A stretch of 46,581 nt of DNA, from positions 1 through 46,581 of the forward strand of contig JAEXAJ010000039.1 in assembly GCA_023458215.1 (NCBI GenBank), read 5' to 3'. Source of the stretch: Bacteroidota bacterium. GTDB lineage: Bacteria; Bacteroidota; Bacteroidia; Bacteroidales; Bacteroidaceae. Shown piece by piece: positions 8,918 to 16,255 of the stretch (the stretch's first letter is position 1; each line of letters starts with the position of its first letter). The translations under genes and the position numbers were made by a program. Below the pieces are notes generated by a model. That model saw only the letters and a list, made by a program, of their open reading frames with translations. It was not told where the DNA came from and searched no databases.

Positions 8918-9853
8918 CTAGGATTGATATTTCTTAAAATATTCTATTATGTGGCGTAAACCTTCCTCCAATTCAACGGTAGGTTTCCAATCTAGTTTTG
9001 CCTTTGCCAATGTAATGTCCGGTTGTCTTTGTTTAGGATCATCATGTGGTAACGGCTTAAATACAAGCTTTGATTTAGAATTCGTCAGCCTTATCACTTT
9101 CTCTGCGAGCTCTAAGATAGAAAATTCATTGGGATTTCCCAAGTTAACCGGGCCTATAAATTCATCATCCGTATTCATCATGCGCACCATGCCCTCAATC
9201 AAGTCATCGACATACTGAAAACTGCGGGTTTGCTTGCCCGAGCCATAGATCGTAATATCCTCGTCTTTCAAAGCCTGAACAACAAAGTTAGATACGACCC
9301 TACCATCATTCGGCAACATTCGCGGACCATAGGTATTGAATATGCGTATAATCTTAATCCGGATTCCATTCTGACGATGATAATCCATAAACAAGGTTTC
9401 GGCACAACGTTTACCTTCATCATAACATGAACGAATACCTATCGGGTTTACATTTCCCCAATAGTCTTCAACTTGCGGATGAACAAACGGATCACCATAA
9501 ATTTCACTGGTTGAAGCTTGTAATATCTTAGCTTTTGTTTTCTTTGCCAATCCCAACATATTGATAGCGCCCAGCACCGAAGTTTTTATTGTCTTAATAG
9601 CATCATATTGGTAATGAATAGGTGAAGCCGGACAAGCCAGATTATAAATTTCATCCACGTTAGCTTCATAAGGGTTTTCGACATCGAACTGTACAAATTC
9701 AAAACGAGAATTACCCTCCAAATGAGCAATATTCTCTTTTGAGCCGGTAAATAGGTTATCCAGGCAAATTACTTTATGCCCATCATTGATTAACCGTGTA
9801 CATAGATGAGAGCCTATAAAACCGGCACCTCCACTAACCAAAATATTCTTCAT
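8918..9853 (-). CDS. UDP-glucuronate decarboxylase / NAD-dependent sugar-nucleotide epimerase-dehydratase
   Basis: A 311-aa short-chain dehydrogenase/reductase of the extended type. The Rossmann motif [10 protein letters not shown] is at the N-terminus, and the catalytic region has STSEIYGDP and the Y-x3-K motif in YDEGKR. The overall pattern ([18 protein letters not shown], ...NTYGPRM.....GRVVSNFV) is that of UDP-xylose synthases, which oxidatively decarboxylate UDP-glucuronate to UDP-xylose in the cytoplasm. The start is the ATG at 9853, placing the dinucleotide-binding strand at the very N-terminus. There is no glycan locus nearby, so it probably supplies a precursor in trans. A promoter lies about 60 nt upstream. 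Confidence 0.88.
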   Translation of the reverse strand: MKNILVSGGAGFIGSHLCTRLINDGHKVICLDNLFTGSKENIAHLEGNSRFEFVQFDVENPYEANVDEIYNLACPASPIHYQYDAIKTIKTSVLGAINMLGLAKKTKAKILQASTSEIYGDPFVHPQVEDYWGNVNPIGIRSCYDEGKRCAETLFMDYHRQNGIRIKIIRIFNTYGPRMLPNDGRVVSNFVVQALKDEDITIYGSGKQTRSFQYVDDLIEGMVRMMNTDDEFIGPVNLGNPNEFSILELAEKVIRLTNSKSKLVFKPLPHDDPKQRQPDITLAKAKLDWKPTVELEEGLRHIIEYFKKYQS

Positions 9854-9911
9854 GTAACATTTTTTATAATGCAAAAGACACACGCAACTCGTTTGCCATA
9901 TTTTATGCTGA

Positions 9912-9943
9912 CAAATGTAGGAGATTTGACTAAATTATGCAAG
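9912..9943 (-). promoter_or_regulatory. Promoter for the UDP-sugar / kinase pair
   Basis: On the minus strand there is a -7 element TACATTTG (9912-9919) and a CTTG (9940-9943), one base off the -33 TTTG, separated by 20 bp. This is the standard Bacteroides layout. The -7 element is about 60 nt before the ATG. Confidence 0.6.
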
Positions 9944-10016
9944 TTTGCAAGGAATTATTTCACTTGCTAATGAATTTAAAGTTAAAGAAAGAATTAACTA
10001 ATCTAAAAAAATCATT

Positions 10017-10550
10017 TTATTCCTCGGGAATATACTCTACTTTGCTATCCGGAACACTAAAATTATTGTTGGCAAACAAATCTGCAAGACCGGATATTTG
10101 TTTCAAACGAAGTACTTCATCACGATCCATGCCGACATTCTTCATGATCCATTCATCGGTCATACCGGCGTGATCGAGCTCAGCAATAATATTGCACATC
10201 AACTCAATATTATGCGTACCACGAGCACGATTATGCCGAATGGTAGATGCCATACGGTTGGAAATCTCTTTGTCAATCACGACAACAGGCAGCAGTCCAT
10301 TCTCTCGTTGATATATTCTTTTGGAGTTTTTCAACACCTGATACCGATGAAAACCATCCACCAGAATATAGGTATCCGTATCTTTATCATAATAGCAAAC
10401 ACAAGGCATAGTGAAACCATCCTCCCAAATAGAAAGCTCCAACAATTTCATTTCAGGGGGAGCTACTACATTCGGATTGTAATCATTAGCCTGAATCTTC
10501 TCAACGGGGATTGCTTTCACACTATATACCGGACTCTTCTCTACACTCAT
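10017..10550 (-). CDS. ParB-like nuclease-fold protein, IbrB type
   Basis: A 177-aa protein with an N-terminal ParB/sulfiredoxin-like domain: IPVEKIQANDYNPN at the start, then the ILVDGFHRYQVL core and a NRMASTIRHNRARGTH segment, followed by a helical region with DEWIMKNVGMDRDEVLRLKQ, a possible helix-turn-helix. It overlaps the upstream PP-loop gene by an ATGA start/stop, so the two are translationally coupled. This ParB-like plus PAPS-reductase-like pairing is that of IbrB/IbrA, described in E. coli as activators of prophage genes. The biochemical role is unknown, and a nucleic-acid-related function is an inference. Confidence 0.78.
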   Translation of the reverse strand: MSVEKSPVYSVKAIPVEKIQANDYNPNVVAPPEMKLLELSIWEDGFTMPCVCYYDKDTDTYILVDGFHRYQVLKNSKRIYQRENGLLPVVVIDKEISNRMASTIRHNRARGTHNIELMCNIIAELDHAGMTDEWIMKNVGMDRDEVLRLKQISGLADLFANNNFSVPDSKVEYIPEE

Positions 10551-11842
10551 AACATCATATTTTTGAATTGTTCCATTATTTTATCTCTTTTATAAGCCTC
10601 TTCCTTATTCAGGGCAAAACCCATGTATTTGCAAGCATGGTCATTTTTCAGGATGCAAATACACATTCGCTTATAGGTAGGGATCTCACGAAATTCCGCA
10701 ATATCAATATCATCGAGATAATCCATACGGACTGGTTTTTTATTGGTTTTATAATTTGTATTATTCATAACTTCGATGGGAATACCCGCATCTATAAGCT
10801 TTTGGATCGTACTTTCAGCCAGGCACCCTCCCTTTGTCCGCCAAAACTCGATGCTGACAGTCAGCTTTTTCAAATAATTCCTCCGGGTCTCTTCCGGCAA
10901 AGTAGAAAGTAGGAACTGCATAAATGACTTCCATGTGTGACCTTTCGGTAAACGGACCGACTGCCACCCCATGGCACGTGTACCACCGTATATACCGGTA
11001 AAGTTCACTCCATTCACTCGTCCTATCATCCTTCCCCAAGTATTGGGATCAATGGCACGATATAACCGCAAACTCTCCTGAGCTTCGCAAAGGAAAGGGC
11101 TGGCTACACGCTGGCGTTCAATATTAACACCAGCCTTATAATACAAATCATATAAATGGTTATAATCATAGCCAAATTTTCCATTCGCTGTCCACACATC
11201 AGTCGTCTTCCAGTCGTAAATGGGATAGGCATTGTAAATATCATTACCGATTTTTGAGGTCCAACGGTAATTATGGTACATTTGATATTTTCGGTTCAGG
11301 TGGATACTACGCCAACGGTTAAAGCTTTCTTGCGTACGTATACCTATAAAAAAGCAAGAACGCACCCCATCCTTTTTCTGATGCAACCATTTGGCAAAAT
11401 GCATCTGAAATTCATAATCCCACATTTCAGGAGTATAAAAAGGAAAAGCTTCTTTTGTCAAGCAGTCTTTGGGCATCTGCCTAACCCATATATCTTTCAG
11501 ATCGTCTTGCCAAGGACGCCAATAACTTTGATACATTGAAGTGCAGGTAGTCACACGAAAAGGTACACAAACACGATATACTTCCAAAATATCTTTGTTT
11601 GCCTCTAATATACGGTCAACATAATCGATAGTAAAACTATACTGAATTTCATAATCCATGTGAAAGACACACAACTTACGATCCAATTGGTTATTCCGAA
11701 TATAATCAATACATAAATTCAGTAGGACACCACTATCCTTGCCTCCTGAAAAAGAGACACAAACCGTATCAAATTCTTTAAAAATCAGCTCTAAGCGCTC
11801 TTGAGTCAGTTCATATACGTTTTTAGATACACCCATAATCAT
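10547..11842 (-). CDS. PP-loop ATPase of the PAPS-reductase family, IbrA type (DUF3440)
   Basis: A 431-aa protein with the PP-loop SGGKDS at residues 32-37, which binds and adenylates in PAPS reductases and related sulfurtransferases. The C-terminal half matches the DUF3440 type (SIEFWRTKGGCLAES, FREIPTYKRMCICILKNDH). Cys residues in the C-terminal region could bind metal. It is coupled by ATGA overlaps on both sides: its start overlaps the acetyltransferase stop, and its stop overlaps the ibrB-like start. This three-gene fusion-like operon suggests a stoichiometric complex. The substrate is unknown, and DndC-type DNA sulfuration is only an analogy. Confidence 0.82.
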   Translation of the reverse strand: MIMGVSKNVYELTQERLELIFKEFDTVCVSFSGGKDSGVLLNLCIDYIRNNQLDRKLCVFHMDYEIQYSFTIDYVDRILEANKDILEVYRVCVPFRVTTCTSMYQSYWRPWQDDLKDIWVRQMPKDCLTKEAFPFYTPEMWDYEFQMHFAKWLHQKKDGVRSCFFIGIRTQESFNRWRSIHLNRKYQMYHNYRWTSKIGNDIYNAYPIYDWKTTDVWTANGKFGYDYNHLYDLYYKAGVNIERQRVASPFLCEAQESLRLYRAIDPNTWGRMIGRVNGVNFTGIYGGTRAMGWQSVRLPKGHTWKSFMQFLLSTLPEETRRNYLKKLTVSIEFWRTKGGCLAESTIQKLIDAGIPIEVMNNTNYKTNKKPVRMDYLDDIDIAEFREIPTYKRMCICILKNDHACKYMGFALNKEEAYKRDKIMEQFKNMML

Positions 11843-12234
11843 TTATCTTTCTTCATTCTCACATAACGGGTCCATATTTTTTCTTCCGAAAAGCCCAATT
11901 CTCCGAAAATAGCCTTATCCTCCAGAAAGCTAACTGCAGTAAGATACTTATCCGGATCTATTACCTCTATTATTTTCTCCAACAGCAATTTCAAGGTTTC
12001 TTCGTGCTTTCCTTTAATATAATAGTTATTGATAACACATTCATTTTTTTTATACTCTACCGGAACAAAACCAATAACATTTTTATTTTCCAAGGCAATA
12101 AACCATTCAAAATCATCCGACGTACGAAAAGGATAGTTATAGTTTTGCTTTAGCACCTCCGGACTCATTACCAAAGGAGCTACAAGTTGATACAGACGTC
12201 TGTCTGTTCCCTGCAATTGAACTATTTGTACCAT
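11839..12234 (-). CDS. Small GNAT-like acetyltransferase heading the ibrAB-like operon
   Basis: A 131-aa protein with a predicted GNAT fold: FEWFIALENKNVIGFVPVEYK (beta strands 2-4), then CVINNYYIKGKHEETLKLLLEKI (the acetyl-CoA-binding turn and helix), ending AIFGELGFSEEKIWTRYVRM (typical last strand pair, -F..LGF). The canonical RxxGxG/A motif is weak (IKGKHEET). Its stop overlaps the start of the IbrA-like gene (ATGA at 11839-11842). The partner genes suggest that it acts on the same unknown substrate or regulates the complex. Confidence 0.65.
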   Translation of the reverse strand: MVQIVQLQGTDRRLYQLVAPLVMSPEVLKQNYNYPFRTSDDFEWFIALENKNVIGFVPVEYKKNECVINNYYIKGKHEETLKLLLEKIIEVIDPDKYLTAVSFLEDKAIFGELGFSEEKIWTRYVRMKKDK

Positions 12235-12365
12235 TATTAGTATGTTTTTTACAAATTATGTGTTAAATATAAAGGTTTATTAGGTCTAAACACGAACCTT
12301 TTAAAGAGATTTAAGAATAAAGGAAGTTAGTATAAAATATTATAAAATAAATAGTAATCATTCAG

Positions 12366-12397
12366 TTTGGATATATAGATAAATTTAGGTTACTTTG
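12366..12397 (+). promoter_or_regulatory. Promoter of the chromate-transporter pair
   Basis: TTTG at 12366-12369, a 20-bp spacer, and TTACTTTG at 12390-12397 (one mismatch to TAnnTTTG). The ATG follows 25 bp later at 12423. Confidence 0.65.
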
Positions 12398-12422
12398 CAA
12401 TAGAAAGTTACCTCTGGAAATA

Positions 12423-12974
12423 ATGAAATACATATTACTTTTTTTGACCTTTGCCAAGATAGGAATGTTTACTATTGGCGGAGGATATGCTATGATTCCT
12501 CTCATTGAACGAGAGATTGTAAAGAAAAAATGGATGAGTAAAGAAGATTTTATGGAAATGTTCGCATTGACACAATCACTACCCGGAGTTTTTGCAGTAA
12601 ACATATCTATTTTTGTAGGTTACAAAATGCATAAGGTAAAGGGAAGTTTGGTTTGTGCACTCGCCACTATCTTACCTTCTTTTGTAATTATGATGCTGAT
12701 AGCAATGTTTTTTGCACATTTTCAAGATAATCAAGTGATGATTAGCATTTTCAACGGCATTCGTCCGGCAGTTGTAGCATTGATATTATTTCCTTGTATA
12801 TCGGCTACACGGGCTTTGAAGTTGAAGTACTGGCAACTTATATTGCCGGCTATTGCTGCGGTGTTGATTTGGCAATTCGGATTATCACCCGTGTACGTTG
12901 TCTTAGCAGGAATAGTTGGAGGGATGGTATATACATTATGGTTAAAAGATAAACTGACAAAATTACAAGCATGA
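12423..12974 (+). CDS. Chromate transporter family protein, N-terminal-type half (ChrA domain)
   Basis: A 183-aa integral membrane protein with the ChrA signature FAKIGMFTIGGGYAMIPLIER near the N-terminus and the conserved FALTQSLPGVFAVNISIFVGY. About five or six hydrophobic segments follow. It is the first half of a two-gene short-chain chromate transporter, and its stop overlaps the ATG of the second half (ATGA at 12971-12974). The two products probably pair in an antiparallel fashion in the inner membrane. The family moves chromate, but the physiological substrate in an anaerobe is uncertain. Confidence 0.9.
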   Translation: MKYILLFLTFAKIGMFTIGGGYAMIPLIEREIVKKKWMSKEDFMEMFALTQSLPGVFAVNISIFVGYKMHKVKGSLVCALATILPSFVIMMLIAMFFAHFQDNQVMISIFNGIRPAVVALILFPCISATRALKLKYWQLILPAIAAVLIWQFGLSPVYVVLAGIVGGMVYTLWLKDKLTKLQA

Positions 12975-13495
12975 TTTATTGGCAATTAATTTTAGTATAT
13001 CTCAAAATAGGCACTTTCGGCTTTGGAGGGGGCTATGCTATGTTATCACTTATTCAGTATGAAATCGTTGAACATCATCATTGGTTAACACTGCAACAGT
13101 TTACAGACGTAGTAGCTATTTCACAGATGACTCCTGGTCCGATTGGCATCAATAGTGCAACATATGTAGGATATGCAGTTACCCAAAGCGTATTAGGGGC
13201 TATTGTGGCTACTATTGCAGTTTGCTTGCCCTCGTTCATACTGGTGTTGCTTATTTCTTACTTCTTCGCGAAGTGCAAAGACAATAAATATATCAAGGCA
13301 GCCATGTCCGGCCTGCTACCCATGTCTGTTTCACTAATTGCCGCTGCCGCTTTGCTACTAATGAACAAAGAGAACTTCATTGATTATAAAAGCATATTCA
13401 TATTTGCGGCTGCTTTTGGCGTAACGTGGAAATGGAATCTGCATCCTATCTTGTTAATAATACTTGCAGGTGTTGCGGGATATATATTGTACTAG
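12971..13495 (+). CDS. Chromate transporter family protein, second half (ChrA domain)
   Basis: A 174-aa membrane protein, paralogous to its upstream partner: LKIGTFGFGGGYAMLSLIQYE at the N-terminus and VAISQMTPGPIGINSATYVGY as the internal motif. It has several hydrophobic helices. It is translationally coupled to the first half by a 4-nt overlap. It ends 10 nt before the convergent permease gene, and no obvious terminator hairpin separates them. Confidence 0.9.
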   Translation: MIYWQLILVYLKIGTFGFGGGYAMLSLIQYEIVEHHHWLTLQQFTDVVAISQMTPGPIGINSATYVGYAVTQSVLGAIVATIAVCLPSFILVLLISYFFAKCKDNKYIKAAMSGLLPMSVSLIAAAALLLMNKENFIDYKSIFIFAAAFGVTWKWNLHPILLIILAGVAGYILY

Positions 13496-13504
13496 CATAT
13501 TCGT

Positions 13505-14719
13505 TTAGTACGATTTTGATGCAAGATTCACCATCTTACGGGCATAACACCACACGATACCATAAGCTACAAGCGGCACAATAAACGCCATTACCATTGT
13601 TGTCCGGTCGGCTACAAACCCCATTAATAATGGGCCTACTACACCACCTACAGGAGACATCATCAAAAAAGAAGATGCCCGTTTAGTATGATTTCCCAAT
13701 CCTCTAAGCGAGAGGGCGAATATGGTAGGAAACATTATCGACTCAAAGGCATAACCGCATAAAAGTGAGATTAAGGATAACATGCCCACATCCAAAAGCA
13801 CCACAGCAGTAGTTATTACAGTTCCCGTAGCACAAACCAACAGCATCTTTTCCGCACGAACACGCCTCATGATCCAGCTACCTACAAAACGTCCCAGCAT
13901 AAACAACCCCAATCCACCAAAAGAAAGCACCAATGAAGCCTCACGGGCATTCATCCAGTCTTGTTCCACTACATAGTTGATAAAAAAACTATTAATCGAT
14001 ATTTCTCCTACTTCGTAAGCAAACAAGGCCAACAAGCCAAATATGAAAAGCTTGTGCGTCCATAACCCTACCTGATGACCTTTTTCATCAATCTCCGCAC
14101 GATGTTCTATCTCCGGTAATTTGATTCTTGAAAAGACTAAGGCAACTATCAACACCACAATGCCCATACAAACGTAAGGTAGCGCTACATTGCCGGAACC
14201 ATCTTTTCCGTCAGCCGAGAATAGTAGCAATCCTGCCAATACAGGAGCGCAAATGCATCCCAGCCCATTGAAGGACTGTGCAAAATTCAGGCGACTGGCA
14301 GCAGTCTCCTTTGCTCCCAATTCGGTAGCGTATGGATTTGCTGCTGTTTCAAGAAAAGTCAATCCACAACCTATGACGAATAGTGCAAACAAGAAAAGAT
14401 TGAATGACAAATAATATTGTCCGGGAATAAAAAGCAGCGAACCTATGCCATAAAGCAATAATCCGAAAACGACTCCTCTACGATATCCGAAGCGGCTGAT
14501 AAATAATCCCGCAGGAATAGCCATGACGAAATACCCCATATACATAGTCACCTGAATAAAGGCAGAATGTGTTTTGGTAATATCAAGCAACTCTTGGAAA
14601 TGTTTGTTCAGCACATCCAGGATGGCATGTGCAAAACCCCACAAGAAAAAAAGAGAAGTAATCAAAATAAAAGGAACAGCATATTGTTGTCCTACAAGCG
14701 GTATTCTTTTCTGTTTCAT
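13505..14719 (-). CDS. Sugar MFS permease, FucP-like
   Basis: A 404-aa 12-TM major facilitator. The N-terminal region LITSLFFLWGFAHAILDVLNKHFQ and the GCGLTFLETAANPYATELG segment are characteristic of the FHS family (L-fucose:H+ symporter FucP and relatives). The substrate is probably a hexose or deoxyhexose taken up with protons across the inner membrane. It is divergent from the AraC regulator at 14818, whose product is a natural candidate to control it. There are no catabolic enzymes next to it, so the sugar cannot be named. Confidence 0.88.
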   Translation of the reverse strand: MKQKRIPLVGQQYAVPFILITSLFFLWGFAHAILDVLNKHFQELLDITKTHSAFIQVTMYMGYFVMAIPAGLFISRFGYRRGVVFGLLLYGIGSLLFIPGQYYLSFNLFLFALFVIGCGLTFLETAANPYATELGAKETAASRLNFAQSFNGLGCICAPVLAGLLLFSADGKDGSGNVALPYVCMGIVVLIVALVFSRIKLPEIEHRAEIDEKGHQVGLWTHKLFIFGLLALFAYEVGEISINSFFINYVVEQDWMNAREASLVLSFGGLGLFMLGRFVGSWIMRRVRAEKMLLVCATGTVITTAVVLLDVGMLSLISLLCGYAFESIMFPTIFALSLRGLGNHTKRASSFLMMSPVGGVVGPLLMGFVADRTTMVMAFIVPLVAYGIVWCYARKMVNLASKSY

Positions 14720-14768
14720 AATAAGCCAATCACAGACAGTCTATCTGTTTCATTGATAATTGTAGCTG

Positions 14769-14776
14769 CAAAGATA
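14769..14776 (-). promoter_or_regulatory. -7 element for the FucP-like permease
   Basis: TATCTTTG on the minus strand, about 50 nt upstream of the permease ATG. It lies 10 bp from the oppositely oriented TATATTTG of the AraC gene, so the two promoters are nearly back to back. Confidence 0.55.
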
Positions 14777-14786
14777 AGTAAATTCG

Positions 14787-14794
14787 TATATTTG
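14787..14794 (+). promoter_or_regulatory. -7 element for the AraC-family regulator
   Basis: TATATTTG fits TAnnTTTG exactly, 23 bp before the ATG at 14818. The -33 element is not clear. Confidence 0.5.
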
Positions 14795-14817
14795 TAACCA
14801 TAATTTTGGAACTAACT

Positions 14818-15705
14818 ATGAAAAACTATATCCCTCAATACACCTTCTACAAGACCAAATACGGAAGCGAACTCCTGATTGATGTTGTTGAATTGGAATA
14901 TACTAAAAAGTTTCTGACAAAAGGAAGCATACACACATTAACATATTATGATATTACTTTCATCACCACAGGAAAAGGGACGTTTTCTATTGACAATCAA
15001 ACCGTCGAAGCTATCCCCGGAGACGTATTCTTTTCTAAACCGGGAGAAATACGGAATTGGGATATCGAAAATATAACAAGTGGTTATGCTTTAATCTTTG
15101 AAGACGAATTTCTTTCTTCCATCTTCAAAGATTCCCTGTTTGTACAGCACCTTCCCTACTTTAACCCGGGCAAGACTGCTCATAAACTCCACTTACCGGA
15201 CAAGCTCTATTCTCGGATGCTTCAACTCCTAAGGGACGTAAAAGCAGAGATCGACACTTATCAGCAAAACGATGTACATGTGCTGAGAGCTTTGCTTTTC
15301 GAAGCTCTTATGTTACTTAACCGTGCCTATCTTGATACGCCATCAACCTTAAATGAAGGCAAGGAAGCAAGCAAAGAAGTCGGTAATATTCATTTGGATA
15401 AATTTATCCAGGCGGTTAATGCACACCTTAAAGAGGAACATTCCGTCGGATATTATGCCGATAAGCTTTGCATCACTCCCAACTATCTAAACGAAATAGT
15501 AAGCTCAACTTTGAACATTAGTGCCAAACAATACATCCGAAATAAAGTGATGGAGGAAGCTAAACGACTACTTATTTATACCCATTTAACTATTGCCGAA
15601 ATAGCTTTCGAACTCAACTTTTCTACCGTCTCTTATTTTGTACGTAGTTTCCGCCAATACGCGAAAGAGACACCACTCTCTTACCGACAAACACATAAGT
15701 TATGA
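14818..15705 (+). CDS. AraC-family transcriptional regulator
   Basis: A 295-aa protein from the ATG at 14818 (the frame is open to a TTG at 14806, which would overlap the expected transcript start). It has an N-terminal cupin-like sensor (GKGTFSIDNQTVEAIPGDVFFSKPGEI) and a C-terminal pair of helix-turn-helices (YYADKLCITPNYLNEIVSSTL and IAEIAFELNFSTVSYFVRSFRQY), the AraC/XylS layout. It is divergent from the FucP-like permease and upstream of a flavin-binding-type protein. It probably controls one of these in response to a small molecule. Confidence 0.9.
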   Translation: MKNYIPQYTFYKTKYGSELLIDVVELEYTKKFLTKGSIHTLTYYDITFITTGKGTFSIDNQTVEAIPGDVFFSKPGEIRNWDIENITSGYALIFEDEFLSSIFKDSLFVQHLPYFNPGKTAHKLHLPDKLYSRMLQLLRDVKAEIDTYQQNDVHVLRALLFEALMLLNRAYLDTPSTLNEGKEASKEVGNIHLDKFIQAVNAHLKEEHSVGYYADKLCITPNYLNEIVSSTLNISAKQYIRNKVMEEAKRLLIYTHLTIAEIAFELNFSTVSYFVRSFRQYAKETPLSYRQTHKL

Positions 15706-15755
15706 AACAAATGTAATCGTAAACCGTAAAAAATGACATTTCCTCCTTACTTTTT

Positions 15756-15789
15756 ATTGTTCGAATATATCATCTGTGCCCTACCTTTG
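15756..15789 (+). promoter_or_regulatory. Promoter of the pyridoxamine-oxidase-family gene
   Basis: The -7 element TACCTTTG is at 15782-15789. An ATTG at 15756-15759 is the best -33 candidate, with a 22-bp spacer slightly longer than usual. The ATG follows at 15839. Confidence 0.55.
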
Positions 15790-15838
15790 CATCGTTTATA
15801 CAAATCAGCATTTATTAACCCATAAAAACAACAAAGCA

Positions 15839-16255
15839 ATGAAAGATGCAGAAAAAACAGTAGGAGCTATCATTGACAAGCAAAAAATAGCTTTCATCGG
15901 TTCAATCGATAAAGAAGGCTATCCAAACCTTAAAGCTATGCTACAACCCCGAAAACGGGAAGGCATTAAAACCATTTATCTGACAACAAATACCTCTTCG
16001 ATGAGAGTAGCACAATACAAAGAGAACAATCGTGCCTGCATATACTTTTGCGACAGTCGCTACTTTCGAGGTGTCATGCTTCGCGGCACTATGGAAGTCC
16101 TGACTGACAATGCCAGCAAAGAAATGATATGGCGCGAAGGAGACACCATGTACTACCCTGAAGGTGTAACCGATCCTGATTATTGTGTCTTGAAGTTTAC
16201 AGCGATCTCAGGTAGATACTACAATCACTTTAAATCAGATAATTTTATGATTTAA
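15839..16255 (+). CDS. Pyridoxamine 5'-phosphate oxidase-family (split-barrel flavin-binding) protein
   Basis: A 138-aa protein from the ATG at 15839 (the longer frame starts at a GTG inside the promoter). The pattern KIAFIGSIDKEGYPNLKAML, then IYLTTNTSSMRVAQYKENNRACIYFCD and VMLRGTMEVL, is that of the small split-barrel FMN-binding proteins annotated as general stress protein 26-like. A flavin redox or heme/flavin-storage role is likely, and no specific reaction can be read. The gene ends 11 nt inside the convergent sensor kinase. Confidence 0.82.
   Translation: MKDAEKTVGAIIDKQKIAFIGSIDKEGYPNLKAMLQPRKREGIKTIYLTTNTSSMRVAQYKENNRACIYFCDSRYFRGVMLRGTMEVLTDNASKEMIWREGDTMYYPEGVTDPDYCVLKFTAISGRYYNHFKSDNFMI

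Noticed and set aside
8918..9853. Part of a capsule or exopolysaccharide locus
   Set aside because: No glycosyltransferase, flippase or polymerase gene is near; the decarboxylase is alone with a kinase.
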